Shown: one piece after another, positions 1-14,200 of the stretch | Position numbering within the stretch: the stretch's first letter is position 1 | Layout: each line of letters begins with the position of its first letter | Source of the DNA: Drosophila miranda | Lineage: Eukaryota > Arthropoda > Insecta > Diptera > Drosophilidae | Direction of reading: 5' to 3' | DNA length: 64,000 nucleotides | Assembly (NCBI RefSeq): GCF_003369915.1 | Contig: NC_046674.1 | Span: 124,001 to 188,000, forward strand | Program-made: the position numbers and the translations under genes | The notes under the pieces: model-generated | Databases searched by the model: none | Told to the model about the DNA's origin: nothing | What the model saw: the letters and a program-made list of their open reading frames with translations, nothing else

Positions 1-1022
1 TTTGTATGTGCGTGAGTGTGTTTTCAAGCCATAAAATGCATTCGCTGGCCAGAGATTACACGCAGAATCCACGGAGTGACTCATAGAGACAGAGAGATAT
101 CCAAAGAGGAATAAGAAAATCGCAGAACCTATTTTCGAGACATCTCTGATCCACTCCACTCCAATCCGATCCGATCCCAATCTGTTCTGATCCGATCAAA
201 TGCGTTTTAGGTCTGCGGTCATCCACAAATAGGTAATGCCAAAAACAGAAAAAAGGACTTTGCGGCCTGCCCTGTAAATTAATTACAGTCGAAAGCCAAA
301 CACACAAAAACAACAACAAAATAATTTTTCAACCACACAAAAAAGAGGGAAGAATGTAAATGAAAATGGGAAGGATTGGGAAAACCAGAGAAGGAAAATA
401 AGTCACAGGGTGAATAATAAAAGCAGCAAATAAAATTCTCGTCTGACGTTTGAGTTTTTCTGCATTTTTTTAATGCAGACAAAAAGCAAAGAAAATAAAG
501 TCGAAAATTATCCAACTGCGCACACACACACACAAGTCCTAAATAAACACGAACAAAAACAAAAACTACAAGGGATATGGAACCACAGTACTACTCCTTC
601 CCGCTCTCTCTCTCTCTCTCCCCTCCCCACACTGTATAAGCGGACAAGTTAAGTTTCGAAATTATTCGGGCAGGCCCATGGCAGGGGAAATGCATTAGAA
701 TCGGCGTTTCATGCAACGACAACGACAGCGAAAACGACTGCAACGGCAACGAAGACGGCGTCGACAAGATGCGTGCCAAGTTATTTGCATTGGTCTGTAT
801 CTGTATTTTTTTTTTTTTTTAGTGTGTGTCCGTGTGTCCATGTCCGTGCTATTTGCGCTTTATTTGGTCTAAAAAAGCGAAAGCATATTGCATTCTGCAT
901 CCCTCTGTGTAGCTCAACATGGGGCTGCAACAATGCTTAGGAGGAACGGTGATGGTGCCACACGGATTTCGACTGCTGCCACTGCCACAGCGACTGACAG
1001 TTGGCTCGTGTCGATAAAATGT

Positions 1023-1080
1023 TGCTTCTGCTGCTGCCGCTGCTGCTGCCGCTGCTGCTGCCGCTGCTGCTGCTGTTGCT
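1023..1080. repeat. CTG/CCG triplet repeat
   Basis: Imperfect tandem triplets (CTGCTGCCG units of 12 bp, then CTG) run for about 58 bp. The minus-strand frame through it reads as glutamine runs split by arginine, which looks like an opa-type repeat, but no flanking coding exon supports translation. I treat it as a simple repeat. Confidence 0.75.
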
Positions 1081-1479
1081 TTGTCGCCGCCTGGCCTGGC
1101 CCCGGCTTCGGTGGCTTAAGTGGCAGAGCGCGTTGGGCCAAATCTATTTTTATGTTGCCGCCGGACGTTGCAGATGCCTCGCGTCTCTCTCTCCCTCATT
1201 CTTCCTTTCTTTAAAAATGTGTGCAGCATAAATTAAAACAACACAACAAGATAGAACAAAATATAGTCTTTAAACTAAAAACAAAAACATTAAACGAAAG
1301 AAAATATGTTTGCCAGTTACGAGGATTGCATACTCTAGCCACATAAATAATTAGTAGGGATTAATGAGATATTTCTGTTTTAAAAAAGTAAATAAATATA
1401 TTTTAAAGGAGATCAATTTTTGGTATTTTGTGGAGGCCATTAAATTTTTGAATTCACACTATAGAAATAAGAAATTCCA

Positions 1480-1594
1480 AATTCCATGCATATAATATAT
1501 AATATAATAAATATAATATATAATATACAAAATATAATATATAACATAATAAATATAATATATAATATAATAAATATAATATATAATAAACATA
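1480..1594. repeat. AT-rich minisatellite
   Basis: About 115 bp built of repeated TATAATATATAATAtAATAAA-like units of roughly 25-30 bp with small changes. It contains no G in long stretches. It is probably a slippage-generated AT minisatellite. Confidence 0.75.
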
Positions 1595-4136
1595 GGTGTA
1601 TTTTAGTGGCCAAATAGATGGTATTTATAGTCGTTACGAGCCCTGATGAGAGCGACACTCGTTGCTATTGTTTTTTTTCGGAGAGAGCAGTACAATGAAG
1701 GATAGCAAGTACGCAGCAAAGCAAAGGCCCGTTGGTTATTCGCATCGCATTGTTGCTCAAGCTTACTGCAAATGTCTTGCACTTGCTAAGATCGAGGCCC
1801 GAGAGCAACGAGTGTCGGTCCTCTCAGTCGAGTGTTTCGATTTATTGTTTTCCTTGCTGAGAGAGCGACCGCAAGCCATTTCTGGGAGACAGCAATTGCG
1901 AGAGAGCGTATCATGGCATGCTAGAAGAAAAGCTCCAAGCTCAAATGAAGATCAGGAGATGAGATAATTGCAAAGTCACTGCCCCTTCAGACCATCACGG
2001 ACCAATTGCTGAATACCGTGTCTTCCCCCGTCGAACTAAAGGTGGATTTTTAACGCAGTTTATCTTCTTCATTGCGATGTTATTCTTTGGACTGCATCCT
2101 GTTAATGGCCATCCCTGCAATTATTTGAGAAACTTTTGCACTTTTCAGCAATCTCTTTTCCGGATAGAAATGAGAGCGAGGCCGAGAAGTACGACTGCCC
2201 ATCAGTAGACAGTTTAAAATGAAATTACTCACATCATTTCTACGCAAAAACCACAAAACAAGAACAAAATTGAAATAAAACAAGACCCACAGAGATAGGG
2301 ATGGGAAAGACTCTGTTATGAATACCATCCCACGCACCGCTAGAAGGAGACCTGTAGAAATATTCAATCCAAATGCAAAAACTTTTTCCCTAGTACATGT
2401 CTCAGCTCACGCCACCCACCTCCTCCCCACTATCGTATTATGTTTTATACTCTTCTCTCTCGCTTTCTCTCTCTCTCTCTGTCTCTCTCGTTCCCATGTT
2501 TTGTTTGTTTTTTTGTTTGTTGTTGCTGTCCGCCCGTTCGCCAGTACAATATTTGTCCTTCATTTGAAAGTCAAATGCGTATGGAGACGCAGCACCAGCA
2601 GAGAAATCTGTTGCTGGCGACAGAATCGACAGAATAGAAAAGAACGGAAAGCCCTGGCGGCCTGGGATTCTTAGCCACTGCTTGAGACAGACACGGAGAC
2701 GTAGATGGAGACCAAAGGGAAGACAAAAAAATTATTCGATAGAAAAGCCAGAGAGAATGAAACAACTGAGAAAAACAACAAACCAAAAGAATGTATGAAA
2801 AAACATAACATAAATTCTAAAAAGGCTGACAAGCATACCATAAAAAAGAGCACCAGCAACAACAACCAACGAAACATTGATATAAAAACTATGGGATGGA
2901 CAGGAAAATTGGGTTAAAAATAAATATATATGGCCCATTGAAATTTATGTCTATGATGTGTCGTCCATTCGCTGGCTTTCCTAGACATTTCGGGGCAATT
3001 AGCCAGTGTTCACAGAGCCGAAGAGGAATATTCGGAAACCTCCTTTCGAAGGGTTCCTGAAACCAACTGGAATATTACAGGATTGTAGGATCATTCAAAG
3101 GGGTAAGACAAGATATTTCGCTGTAATTTTATGCGATATTTCAAGCATTGCCAATACAAATTCATCTTTAAATATCATATCAAAGTGGATATCAGACAGT
3201 CTTCAGACGGTTATATTATGTTCCAATCAACTTTCTTGGCTAATTTTATTCGACTTTTGCATTATTTTAAAAATTATTTTCAGCCACCCTTTTCAGCGGT
3301 TTTTAGAACAAAGCAATTCCGGCCATCAACTTCTTTACCTAAAAGTTTTCTAAAAAGTTTCCAACTTTCAGGAACTCTTTTTGTCGGTTTTAGTAGGAAA
3401 GAGGTATTTTTTGGTTTTAAATTAGTTTCCCCAGTATTTTTAGAAGATTTATCAAGCACTTTCCGCAGTAATTTTTTTTCATATGTATTCAAATTTAATC
3501 AAAAATATCTCTCAAATTTATCCGAATTTATGTTTGAACATTCTGCAAGGGGCCGAAAGTGGCATGGTTTGTTCATGTTTGAGCAATGATCAATATCCAA
3601 AAGTTTTCCAAATACCATTTTAACTAGCAAAAAAAAAAACAACATTTTAATCGATGACTAATGGACGACAGACAGGCTGCAATGCCTACCAAATATTTAA
3701 GTTAACAATAGAACAAAAAAAAAAACAATCCCAAAAGCATAAACATAAACAAAACGGGAAGTCGAATGGGAAATGCGCAACTGGAAAACCAATAAAAAAG
3801 TCAGATATCCAACAACAAAAAACATATCCCCAAAACAGAAGCCGAAAGCGGACCAACCAATTTATGCAAATCAACAAATTTTCACTAATTGTAAAGGAAA
3901 AACCAAAGAGGCAGCCCGTGAATTCTGGGGCGAAGGTTGTTGGCCATGCCGAATGCCCCTTGCCCCATCAATTAGGTTTCGTTGGGGTGTGCCAGAAATC
4001 ATCATCATCATCACTGGAGCATGGGGCCTCCGAGAAAGAAATCTTTATCGATAATGGGGCATTAGCATGTGATTCAGATGAAAAGTGTTAATTACCATTT
4101 GATTGTTTCATATTTATTCCCAAAAAAAAAATATGA

Positions 4137-4697
4137 AAACGAGGGGGAACGTTGTGATTCGCTGCTTCGGAAGCGACTCTACATACATACATACATGCCC
4201 GATACTCAGTCAGTATGACTTCTCTCCGCCACAGGGAGCACACATTGTACTACTTTGGCGCATTGGCCAATGTACGCTTGAGTCTTATGAATCTTTATTA
4301 ATTACTATTTAAACTACATTTATTGTGCTTAGCCTCGAAGTCAGATATCAAGATGCCAGACCGCTTGGCAGAGTCGCCGGTGTTGCCACACCAGCGAACG
4401 ACTCTAAGATCAGTGTTGCTGAGGGGCTGCGATCCGGGCTGCCACACTACGAAGAGCGTGTGTGAGAAAGCGAGAGTGAATGAGTAAGCGTAGCCACCTC
4501 TTGCTATAATAATAATCCGATCTGATCCAGATCCGTAGTCTAGACGAAATGGTCATTCTCTAAGATTCTGGATGCCATTTTTAAAACGAACTGGATTCAG
4601 TGTGATATCACAGGACGCTTCCTTCTGGGCGTTACACACATTCACTTTCTCCACAAATCTAATATACCCCTATACTCATTTTGAGTATGCGGTATAA
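4137..4697 (-). mobile_element. DINE-1/Helentron-like element, copy A (partial)
   Basis: The left end is ACGAGGGGGAACGTTGTG followed by a hairpin whose arms read GATTCGCT/AGCGACTC (imperfect). The right end is the ATACTCATTTTGAGTATGCGGTATA motif. Both ends recur in copies B-E elsewhere in this window, so the boundaries are set by comparison. Between them lie a diverged TAGTCAGTATGACT segment, a GAGAGAAAG-like stretch and the GATCCAGATC segment also seen in copy D, but most of the inner sequence is lost. Only short non-autonomous remains are seen, with no Rep/helicase reading frame. The strand is set so that the hairpin end is 3'. The class is inferred from the terminal hairpin plus microsatellite-bearing relatives; the family name is not verified. 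Confidence 0.65.
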
Positions 4698-5894
4698 AAA
4701 ACCAAAGGCAACACCGAAATGGAAAAGTATTTTTTTTTTTTTTTAATTTAGGGAAAAATATTGGGGTATGTCTGGGCTTACATTTTCATTATGGTTGGGT
4801 GTCTCTGAGACCATTCTGTGGCACATTCTGTGCACCGAATTAGGACACAGCTAATGGCAAAATATTACCCCAAAATGTCAATGAACTGAAGTGTCTGACT
4901 GCATGTGTTCTTTCGATATAGATACAGATATAGATATAGATATAGATATAGGAGGGGAATGGCATAGAATCGAACCTCAACCATTCGCTTCTTCTCTTTC
5001 CATTTTTTTTGGCGCAAAGTTCAATGTTCGCGAGGAAATCTGCTCAAGAAACAGAAGTCCAATTGGGTGGCAAATACGTTTTGAAAAAGTACATAAATGA
5101 TAAGGAAAGTGCTACGAAAAAGGTAGCAAAGGTAGCGCTCCTGTGGGAAACATCCTTCACCAAAATGGTTGGTACTTCCTTCAGCATTGCCTTAAATTTT
5201 GAAAGATATTCTCTGCACCTTATTTTATTTACAACTCGACTCCTCTGAGTGCCAAGAGCACAGCTTAAAGTTCGTCAACACTTTCCACAAAAAAAAAAAA
5301 AAAAAAAAACTCCTTCACGGTAGCTGGAGCCGTACATCCGATTACGTATACGCCTAGTTGGCAGGGGCTTTTTGGCCAACAGCCAAAGCCGACGCCTCTT
5401 GATGCGTTTTTAAGTTGAACCCGGCTCTGAAAATGGCTATGGCTCTAGAGCTTGTGAGTGCCACAAAAACTTTTCCATTACTCGTCTCGTGTACGAGGCA
5501 CACAGAATTCTCTGGGTTGGCATTCTGGGTGATGCTTTTGGGTCAAGTCGACATTAAAATAGTTTAGGGATTTGTATTTATGTTGATTGCATTGTTGCCA
5601 GAGAGCCAAACCCATCTGGCATGAGTGTGTGTGTAATAGAGATTTTCCTATGCCCCTCTGTAAAATGCAGTTTCATTCACTGACAGATGTAAAAAGTCAA
5701 CAAAAATCGAAATCTCAAGGGAGTCAGACAGGGGCATTCAAATAAAGATGTGTTTGTGTGGCATGCACCTGTTTCAACTTCAAACTTTTTGCAAAGAGCC
5801 AGCTCTATTTTTATAGCCAGACGCCACACAGTTCTGCCTTTTGGTGTCCTCCCCGTCCCCACCCCCGCACCACTGTTTTATTGCCATATCTTTT
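4698..5894. other. Non-coding, simple repeats only
   Basis: No supportable gene. It contains an ATAGAT hexamer tract at about 4915-4951 and a 20-bp A-run near 5290. Open frames are short and have no recognisable domain. Confidence 0.6.
4915..4951. repeat. (ATAGAT)n microsatellite
   Basis: Six tandem hexamers of GATATA/AGATAT type. Plain microsatellite without coding support. Confidence 0.7.
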
Positions 5895-6047
5895 TATACC
5901 CGTTACTCAAAATAAGTATAGCGGTATATTAGATTTGTGGTGAAAGTGGATGTGTGTATCGTCCAGAAGGAAGCATTTTCGCCCCGCCGGGTATCGGGTA
6001 TAAATGTAGAGTTGCGGTTGCAGCAGCAACTCACAACGTTCCCCCTC
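5895..6047 (+). mobile_element. DINE-1/Helentron-like element, copy B (internally deleted)
   Basis: A copy of about 153 bp that keeps both conserved ends: TATACCCGTTACTC on the left, and on the right the GAGTTGC...GCAACTC hairpin followed by ACAACGTTCCCCCTCG and a T-run. The segment GTGGTGAAAGTGGATGTGTGTATCGTCCAGAAGGAAGC matches the same part of copy E. About 950 bp of inner sequence present in copies D and E is missing, which is a typical internal deletion of a non-autonomous element. Confidence 0.75.
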
Positions 6048-9000
6048 GTTTTTTCTATGACCCACATTGACAATTTTCATGTTTATAAATACATATATGC
6101 AACAGCAGGGAACAGCATTGAAAAGCAGGGCGAACTCCGCCAAAACAGCTGTTTTTTTTTGTTCAGCGGAAATTTAGTTATCCTCAAAAGACAGAAAATA
6201 TTACAATTTCGGATAAATCGAACAAAATTAAAGAATAACAGAATATAGTAAAAATCGATTGTGCTACTCGAAAAGACATATTTTTTTTTTATTAAAGTTA
6301 AATAAGATTAGAAAAAACCAACAATATATAAGTATCTTTCCAGCTGTTTATGAAATTATTCCGTTGGTTTCCATTCATAAAACTATAGGAATATAGGAAC
6401 TATTCTTTTGTAGTTAAAACTTGATGATATCCAAAAAATATCGTACCAAAACTTTACAAAAAGGGCCTTGTAGTTTTTAGGATTTTTATTTCCCATTTCT
6501 AGAAGTCCCTCTTCGTCTTACCAATTAAGCAAAAGTGACTCCGAGAGCCAGCTCCGATCTTCAGTTCCCTCCCTATCTAGTTCCGCAAAGTTCTAGTTCT
6601 GCGAGCTAGAACTATCGGACGACAGCTTGTATCGATATTTATTCGGATAGTTACGATATTTCATAAAAGGCTCATAGTAAATACAACACTAATAATCATA
6701 AGCTAGCAGCAAGGTTAATACAAATGTAGGGTAACAAACTAACAGAACAACCCAGCCCAAAAAAACGAAAGAAGATGCCACTGATTCCTCGCTGATTTGG
6801 AAAAAATTGTACGTAGAACAGCGACAGATTTTGGCTCTAACTAATTAGTTACTCGCATCCACACAGCCACACATTCTCATTGTTTTTTTCGATATTTTGT
6901 GGATCCTTTCTGGAAGAGTCTCATCATGTCTGCAGTGGGGTATCGGGGTATCGGGGGTACTCCTCCGCCTCTCCGTTTTGCCATTTGTGTCTATATCTTT
7001 TGTATCTGTGATATATCGGGAGACGCATTTTAAATACAATGGACCACAGACACTCTTCTCTAGTGACATGCCATGGTCACATTTTTGTGCATTTGTCAAA
7101 GTGAAAATAAATCACAAAAACGCCAAACAAACGCAGAACAAAACACAAAAAAAAAAACAAAAGACAAAAAACGCAAAAACGCAATGCAAATGACAAAAAT
7201 CTTTAGCTCAGGTATAGCCATCTCTTTTGCACTTTTTTTTGGCAATTGCTCTCCACTCGAAGGGGGTACAGGGGTGTACCGGGAGGGGCCTTTGTTTAGA
7301 AAGGCCAACAGAGCGCAGCGCGCAAAATGTTTTATGCACTCGAAAGCCATCGGGGAATCTGACACAGTTTTCTTCTCAAGCAGATCCACCCAGAGGAAAG
7401 CGAGAGAGAGACAGAGAGAGAGATAGAAGCATGCCACATGCCACGCCCACAGTCCAATAGCGGATTAGGCCATTTCAGCCCCAATTCCGTTGACAGCAAT
7501 AGCAGCGGCAGGCTAAAAAACCCATATGGAATGCAAATTTCATGCCACATTTAAAATGGCCAAAACGCAATGTTTTGTAATTTATCAACGCCCGCCCCCG
7601 CTCAACACAAAAAGAAAAGGAAGAGTTGGGAGGGGAGGGGAGGGGAGGGGGCACAGGCGTGTGGCTAGCAGCTCAACAGCTACAGCTGTGTGGCAGGCAG
7701 AAGAGGCACAACAGAAACCACGCAATGCCGCAACGATGTTGCAATGGCAACGGCAAATGCAAAATGCAAAATGCAGACATTTCTTGACACTTCTCTAAAT
7801 AGTTTTCCGTGCGACGCGCAACGGGGCAGAGGCAGTGGCAGGGGGTATAGGGGTACAGGGGTATCCACGCATACGGTCACTCGAGTGCCAAAATGTCCCC
7901 GCACGCCATTAAAAATGTTGCGAAAATTACACAGCAAACTGAAAGGTGTTCTAATGAGGCGTACGCCCCGGACTCTATAGTGCGTGTGGGTGTACGGTGG
8001 ACGGGTGGGTGGTTGGATGGGGGTGCTGTCAGGGTGTGTGGTAAACTGACGTTGCAAGCAAAGTAGGTGAGGTGAACGAGTGAGCTCTCTCTTTCTATGC
8101 GGCAACAGATGAAGTAATCAGCAAAGTTTCAAAATTCACCGAAATTTCTTGGATTTTCCACAGCCAACGGTGTCTTTAAATCTTAAAATATGTCTTCAAA
8201 TCATCTTATTTGTTAAATAAATAACTACAATTGGCAAACTTTGAACTCTATAGATTAATCTCTCTTAAAATTTCCATAGGAAAACCTTAAATTAAATTTA
8301 AATAAATTGAATCACTTGAATTCTTTGGATTTTGTTAATTTCAATGGAAATTCTTGCACAAAAGTCGTGTACAATAATTGCAGGGACAATTTTCACCAAC
8401 TATTGTCAGTAATAAATATTATTTTTTTCTTTCTTTTATCCTGAAACGAAATTACGGTCTTCCTCTAATTTCACCTGAATGGCTCCCACGCTCGTGCTAT
8501 TTCTTTTCATTTCTCCTCCACTTTCCAGCCATTGGCCTCGTTTTTAATGCTGAAATTTTCATTGAAATGAGTTCAAAATCAGGGTCGTCGACGTCATTTA
8601 CTCCACCACCCCCACTCCCAACCAACTGCTACGACCGCGACGACCCCCTCCCCCTTCTCTTTCCTCCCATTATAATGCTCGTTCTACATCACATCCCCGA
8701 TCCATGAACTTGAACTCGGACCCGAGCGATGCCATGAATACAAATTGTTGCATTTTCAATACAAAAATTCATGGGATTCCATTTTAATAAGCGAAAAACG
8801 GGGCAAATAAATGCAGTCCCAGTTCCAAGTCCCCCTCTCTGGAGGTGGCAGAATGCAAAAGGAGTAGTAGAAAGGAGGTAGTGGCCGCTAAGGAGTGACT
8901 GCCTCGGAAGCCGATTCTGTTTATTTAATAAAAAGCAATGTTCAACATGAAGCATGACCTTAAAAAAAATTACAGAACGACGAAGACGGGATGGTAGAGG

Positions 9001-12000
9001 TAGAAACAGAGAGAGAGAGTTAAATTCAGTTAAATTACCAAGAAAAATATTTTGCAATAAGCCAAAGAGTAAAATAATAATGAAATCAAGAGAAAAAGAG
9101 GAGGAAAACTGTGGAAAAATGTGAAGAAAAGAAGCACAAAATGTTTAAAAAAAAAAAAAGGGGAGGAACAAAGAAGAAAATGTTTGGGGAAAAAGGGGAA
9201 GAAAAGGGGCGGAAGAAGAGCGGATGATAGAAGTTGCGGAAAGGCGTAAGAAAACAAAAGCAAAAAAGAGACGGAAAATGCGCAGAAGGAGAGTCTGGCA
9301 AATTGTTTATACGACAAAAAACACAACAACAAAATTACGAAACACCGGCAGTTTCTTTAGTTTCTCTCCTTCTCCCACTCCCACTCTTGTTATCTCGCTC
9401 TCTCTGCATCTCTATTGGCCTTTGTCTTTCTCTCTATCTAATTTGCTTCCACATTTCTATGGCAATAGAATGCAGCAGTTGCCAGTGGCAATAATTCATT
9501 AAGAGCCGGGAGCTAGCGCACGAACGTAGCGAGTGTGCAGTGGTTGGCGCCGTAGCAGAGCGAGTGAGTCGCGGGTCTGCCCCCCAGTATGAACATATAA
9601 TTTATCGATCAGCAGGCAGCAGCAGCTCCCAACCGCCACATACCAGACCAGACACCCACCCACACCCACACCCACACAACAAGCTACCGCCACCTGGTGC
9701 CCCCAACACCACCCTCGCGTTCCACCCACTCTCCTGTCCCACTCCATTGTTTATTTGCACAAATGCGTGCGCTTTCCTTTTGTCTGAAATTTCCAATGAA
9801 TTTTTTTGGCCAGCACAAATCCCAAATAAAAACCGAAGTAAAAGCTGGACAAAATGTGGCCAACAAGTACCTACTATAGAGAGAGATTAAACAATCTTTA
9901 TACAACAACACTGCAAGGTGGGCAAACTGCCTGTTGCTGCTGATGCTGTTTGACGAACAAAAACATATGTCTGCAACATGCAAAAGTAATGCAGAACACA
10001 CGCAACAGAGACGGAACGATCTCTCCTTCGATCTACCCCTGGATCCCTATCCCTCCTCCTTCGATACTATATGTATGTTCTACATGAATTTTGACTTTGA
10101 CTGGACTGCACGTATATGTACATATGTGTAGGCGTATGCGCATGTGTGTGTGTGTATAATTTGTGTAAACATTGCGCAAGACCAAAAAGCAAGCGGCTAC
10201 AACGCCGTCCAGGAGTAATAAAATTTCTATATTCAAAAGACGTCAGAACAGAGAGAGTGGGGCAGGAGGAGCTGCCGCTGAATCAGCAGCCATCAGAACA
10301 ACAGAAATTTGACTACAAAAATGGGCAAAATGCAAATACAGAGGCAGCCAAAAAGCAGCACCAGTCTACCCTCCCAAACCCGATTCAAACCAACACCCAA
10401 CTCCACCCCCCACCCCCTTGAATTTTCCATTTTCCATGTGTCCATGGGATGTGTGCGTGCGGCTTTTCGGCAATTTTGCGGCATGTTTTTCACACATTTA
10501 CGCGGGATGGCGAGAGAGGGAGGGGGCAGGGAAAGAGCACACAAAAACAATTGAACACGACGCTCTGGCTGCCATGGATATTCATTCTATCTGATAGCTC
10601 TTGTTTTGTATACCCAGCAATCCCTCAATGGACGTTCGGAGGATATGATGGATTATTCACCCTTTTCAACGAATGAAAAAAAAGCTATCCACTGTATAAA
10701 GTGATCGACTTATATGAAGAAAAGGATCGGGAGAACCCTTGAAACTGGCGGAACCAAATAAGGAAGTCATTGTGGAATCCACTCCTGAAAAGATATGAGA
10801 TTCAGTTTTGGCACAATCGTATATTATACTATAATCTAACACAGTCCCAACCATTATTAAAAAGACACTCAGATTTGGCACAATTTTATATAATACAAAT
10901 ATATACCAACCTACCAAAACTCATCGAAATTATTAAATAAAACAAAAATAAGTGTGTGATCCATAATTCAAAAGATATCATTTTAAAATTTCAGACAATC
11001 ATACAATATAAATACCCTTATCTACCAAACAAAATAAAAATCACTACCAGTTTATTATTATAATAGACAAAATCAAGAAAATACATGACAGTAAGCAACA
11101 ATTTTCATTTAAAATACGAAAATCGCCTTTTCTCTCAGCGAAATTATTGTACATAGACTTTTACTGTAGAATTCCTTCAATGTTCGTTTATTAAACCTGG
11201 ATATCCCTTAGTCGTAGCATGCACAACTTGTTCGATATATAGGGGCAATGGGCGATGATGATGAGGATGATGCAAGTGCAAATTTATTTGCCACTTTTGG
11301 TTGCCAGCCACCCCCCCAATCACCGCCCATTGCTCGAGTCTTTTTGTTTCTAGGCGAAAAATGTAAGTGAAATTTAAAATTTTCCGAAACCGAAAAGCGT
11401 CCAAAATTGATGGATTTTCCAATTGGAACTTGAGTGCTTTGCTGGTTAGTACTCGCACTCATACTCATACTTTTGGTATTTTTTCTTAGGCTTCCCGAAT
11501 GTACTCTGCTGTACTCCATGAGCTTGGCCCGTCCGTCCGTCTGTCTGGCTAAATGGCTGGGAATTCAGTACATTCTCCGTTTATCCAAAACTACAGAAAT
11601 TTAAATTTTTTGTTCTCTCTCTATCTCCCTCTTGTCCGGACAGGAGTATGCCCTCTGCTGCCCTCGATGTTGGGATGGTGGGCCCCTCTCAAAACAGCCC
11701 CAGCGACACTCATATGAAAGTGTTTAAGGGGAGACACCTCACATACAGACGACACGAACGACACCTTGTACCCCACTCAACACTAAAAATTACATTGAAA
11801 ATTAACATAAAATAAATGGAGAGCAAAAAAAGACCGACACACACACAGCGAAAAAAAAATGGCGAAAAAAGCAGTGAAACGTTGGATACCCTTACGGTTC
11901 CCAGGAAAGATGTATGATTTTGGATTCTCCTATGAATTTAATTGGAATATGTAATGGTATTTAATAGTATTTTTTTGGAAACACAAATAATTTTCCCACA

Positions 12001-14200
12001 AAGGATTGTTTCTCTAAAGAATTGCAGTGGCAGTGATCTATAGACATTTTTTTCTTTTTCCTTTGGATAAACTTTCTAATAGCGATCGTATGTGGATATA
12101 AATTATCTAACTGGTACTTCGAAAGTTTGAGTTTGGTAGAAAGTTTTGATAGAAATAACTTCAAAAACGAAAGGCGAAGTTCTCATAGAAACATCATTAC
12201 TTCGGCTTTTGATTGGATATTGGAAAATACAATGTATACATACATATACAATGTATGTATATACATATGTAGTAAAAGATATCTTCTCTTCATTGCAAAC
12301 ATCTTAGGATAATCATAATGCTCTCCCTCTCTCTTTCTCTTTGGAAAGTGTATGCAAACAGAAACCAGACAAACCGTTGGCCCTTTTCCTGACTTCTTTT
12401 GGATTTTCATTAAATTAGATTTTATTATTGCTGTTTTTTTTCTTCCTCTCATTGTTGTTGCTGTCGTGCGGCATCTAATTTTGCTGCCCCCCCGTCACCC
12501 CAGCCGAATTTTCCATTTCCCTTCATTTCATTTCGGGTCTCTCTCTCTCTCTCTCGCATGTAAATAAAAAAGCCATAAACGAGAATTTTTTTTACATTCA
12601 GCTGCAGTCCCCGGCCTAATCGGAGTCAAACAAAAATTGACTATATATCAAAAGGAAAAAAGATATATGTATGTACATATTTATATACACATATAGTGGA
12701 AGAGATATATATCTCGGATATCTCGTATATCGAAAGAGTGTCAAGGCTTGAAAAATTCTGCTTACATATTGAGGATTTTCCTGTAGAGAGAGATATATGT
12801 GTGTGTGTGTATTTGTAAACAAGAACTGTTGATTGTTGCATTTGTTGTAAACACGCTCTCGTTTATGGCCAAGATTAAGGCACAATTTGGCTTAGAGATT
12901 TTTGTATGTTCTTTTGTTGTTGTTGTCTTTTTTTAGTTACGATTGTAATTTATTTATTTTTATATGCAAGAAAATGTTTATTTGTCAAAGGCTCTTTCCA
13001 CACGAAAAGTGGAAAAGTGTTTTCCGAAAGTTTCCAAAGAATTTCTGAAGTTTTGTTGGCTAATTAAAGAAGAGATCAGATAGATCTCTTGAGTCATCTG
13101 TTCCTTGAAAGGTGGTCTTCTTTCCTCACTACAATACATATGTATATATTTTTTTTTCTTTTGCTATATATTTGCCCTGCTTGAGAGTGCGCTGGCATTG
13201 AGAGTGTGTCAAAACAACCACAGGCCTCGCCTCATTAGGGATTAACACTTATGCCCAATTAGACGACAAATAAGATACATTTTAATTTTCACCTTCTCGG
13301 ATACTATGCTAGTGGTTAAGTCTAAAATAATTGAAAATGTAACCTTATAGAAGGCAGCATTTTCAAAGGCGTTTGCTGGCTTGCCTCTAAGTGTACACAT
13401 CTCAGCGTGATAGAGCGAAAGTTAATACTTAATTGCTATGACACTTTGGAAAAAGTATAGCGAAAGAGGCAGGCAAAAGTGGGAGAGGTATGGTTTTGAA
13501 AGGTTTAAGGCTCCCGTGCCACACTGACGTGAAAGTTCGAGTGACAGTGTGAGCGAAATGTTCCAATTTCCCATTTATTTCCATTTAAAGTAGAAAAATA
13601 CTTCACACACACACAAATCCACATACAAAAATATGTTTTAAAAAGATATACAACAATCTTTGCTATAAAATTCTCCATCCATTACATTTCTTTATAGTTT
13701 TCGAACTCAAAAAATATATTTAAAACAATTCAAAAATGCTCTTTAGGCCTAATTTTTTCTCATAATTATCTGCCCCTCCAAAAGCGAAAGTATTTTGACA
13801 TTTCCGTAACAACATTTTTATGCTGTCAAGAAATCTTTGCAAAAAATAAATAAAACCTAAATTTTTGCTAGCTAATTTCGAGGCCTACAGCCGTTGGTTG
13901 TCATGGGATTTCAAACCAAAATAAAATTTTAAGTAGACACGTCAGCGGGTTTTCATGTTCTAGCAGGAGAAACTAAGTGCCCAGCACTTGCCCTGGGGAG
14001 CAGCAACAGGGGCACTGGCAACAATCAAAAAATTTAAAACAAACAAATGCTGGTCGGAGCCTCAGGGACTGACGGAGACCAAAGTTAATTCCAGTTCGAG
14101 TCACGCAAGTGCGAAAAAGAGAGGGCAGACCATACTAACAGAAAAGAGAGGGCACTATAGTGTGTAAGAGGGAGGAAAAGTTACGCATAAATCTATCAAT
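6048..14200. other. Non-coding stretch, no gene seen
   Basis: About 8 kb without a supportable exon. It has purine/pyrimidine-skewed tracts (for example a GGGGA repeat at 7632-7652 and polypurine DNA at 9.0-9.3 kb), CA/TG runs, TATACATACA blocks and several A- and T-runs. Longer open frames here are made of low-complexity Ser/Leu/Phe or Lys/Arg strings and none has a domain, a splice-supported continuation or a good start context. Confidence 0.6.
7632..7652. repeat. (GGGGA)n tract
   Basis: Four tandem GGGGA units with a longer terminal G-run. It is G-rich on the plus strand and might form a quadruplex, which I did not test. Confidence 0.65.

Larger units (their letters stand above)
1..4136. 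other. Non-coding stretch, no gene seen
   Basis: I see no exon with coding character here. Open frames are short, low in complexity or lack a credible ATG. The stretch holds CA/GT and CT runs, a CTG/CCG triplet tract near 1.02-1.08 kb, an AT-rich minisatellite near 1.5 kb and many A- and T-runs, as in fly intron or intergenic DNA. If the minus-strand leader proposed at 23.2-23.4 kb is real, this may lie in a long first intron of a gene to the left; that is inference. Confidence 0.6.

Noticed and set aside
914-1141. Minus-strand frame with Gln/Arg runs
   Set aside because: It is a CTG/CCG triplet repeat read in one frame; no flanking domain, no splice signals and the plus strand gives equally long frames.
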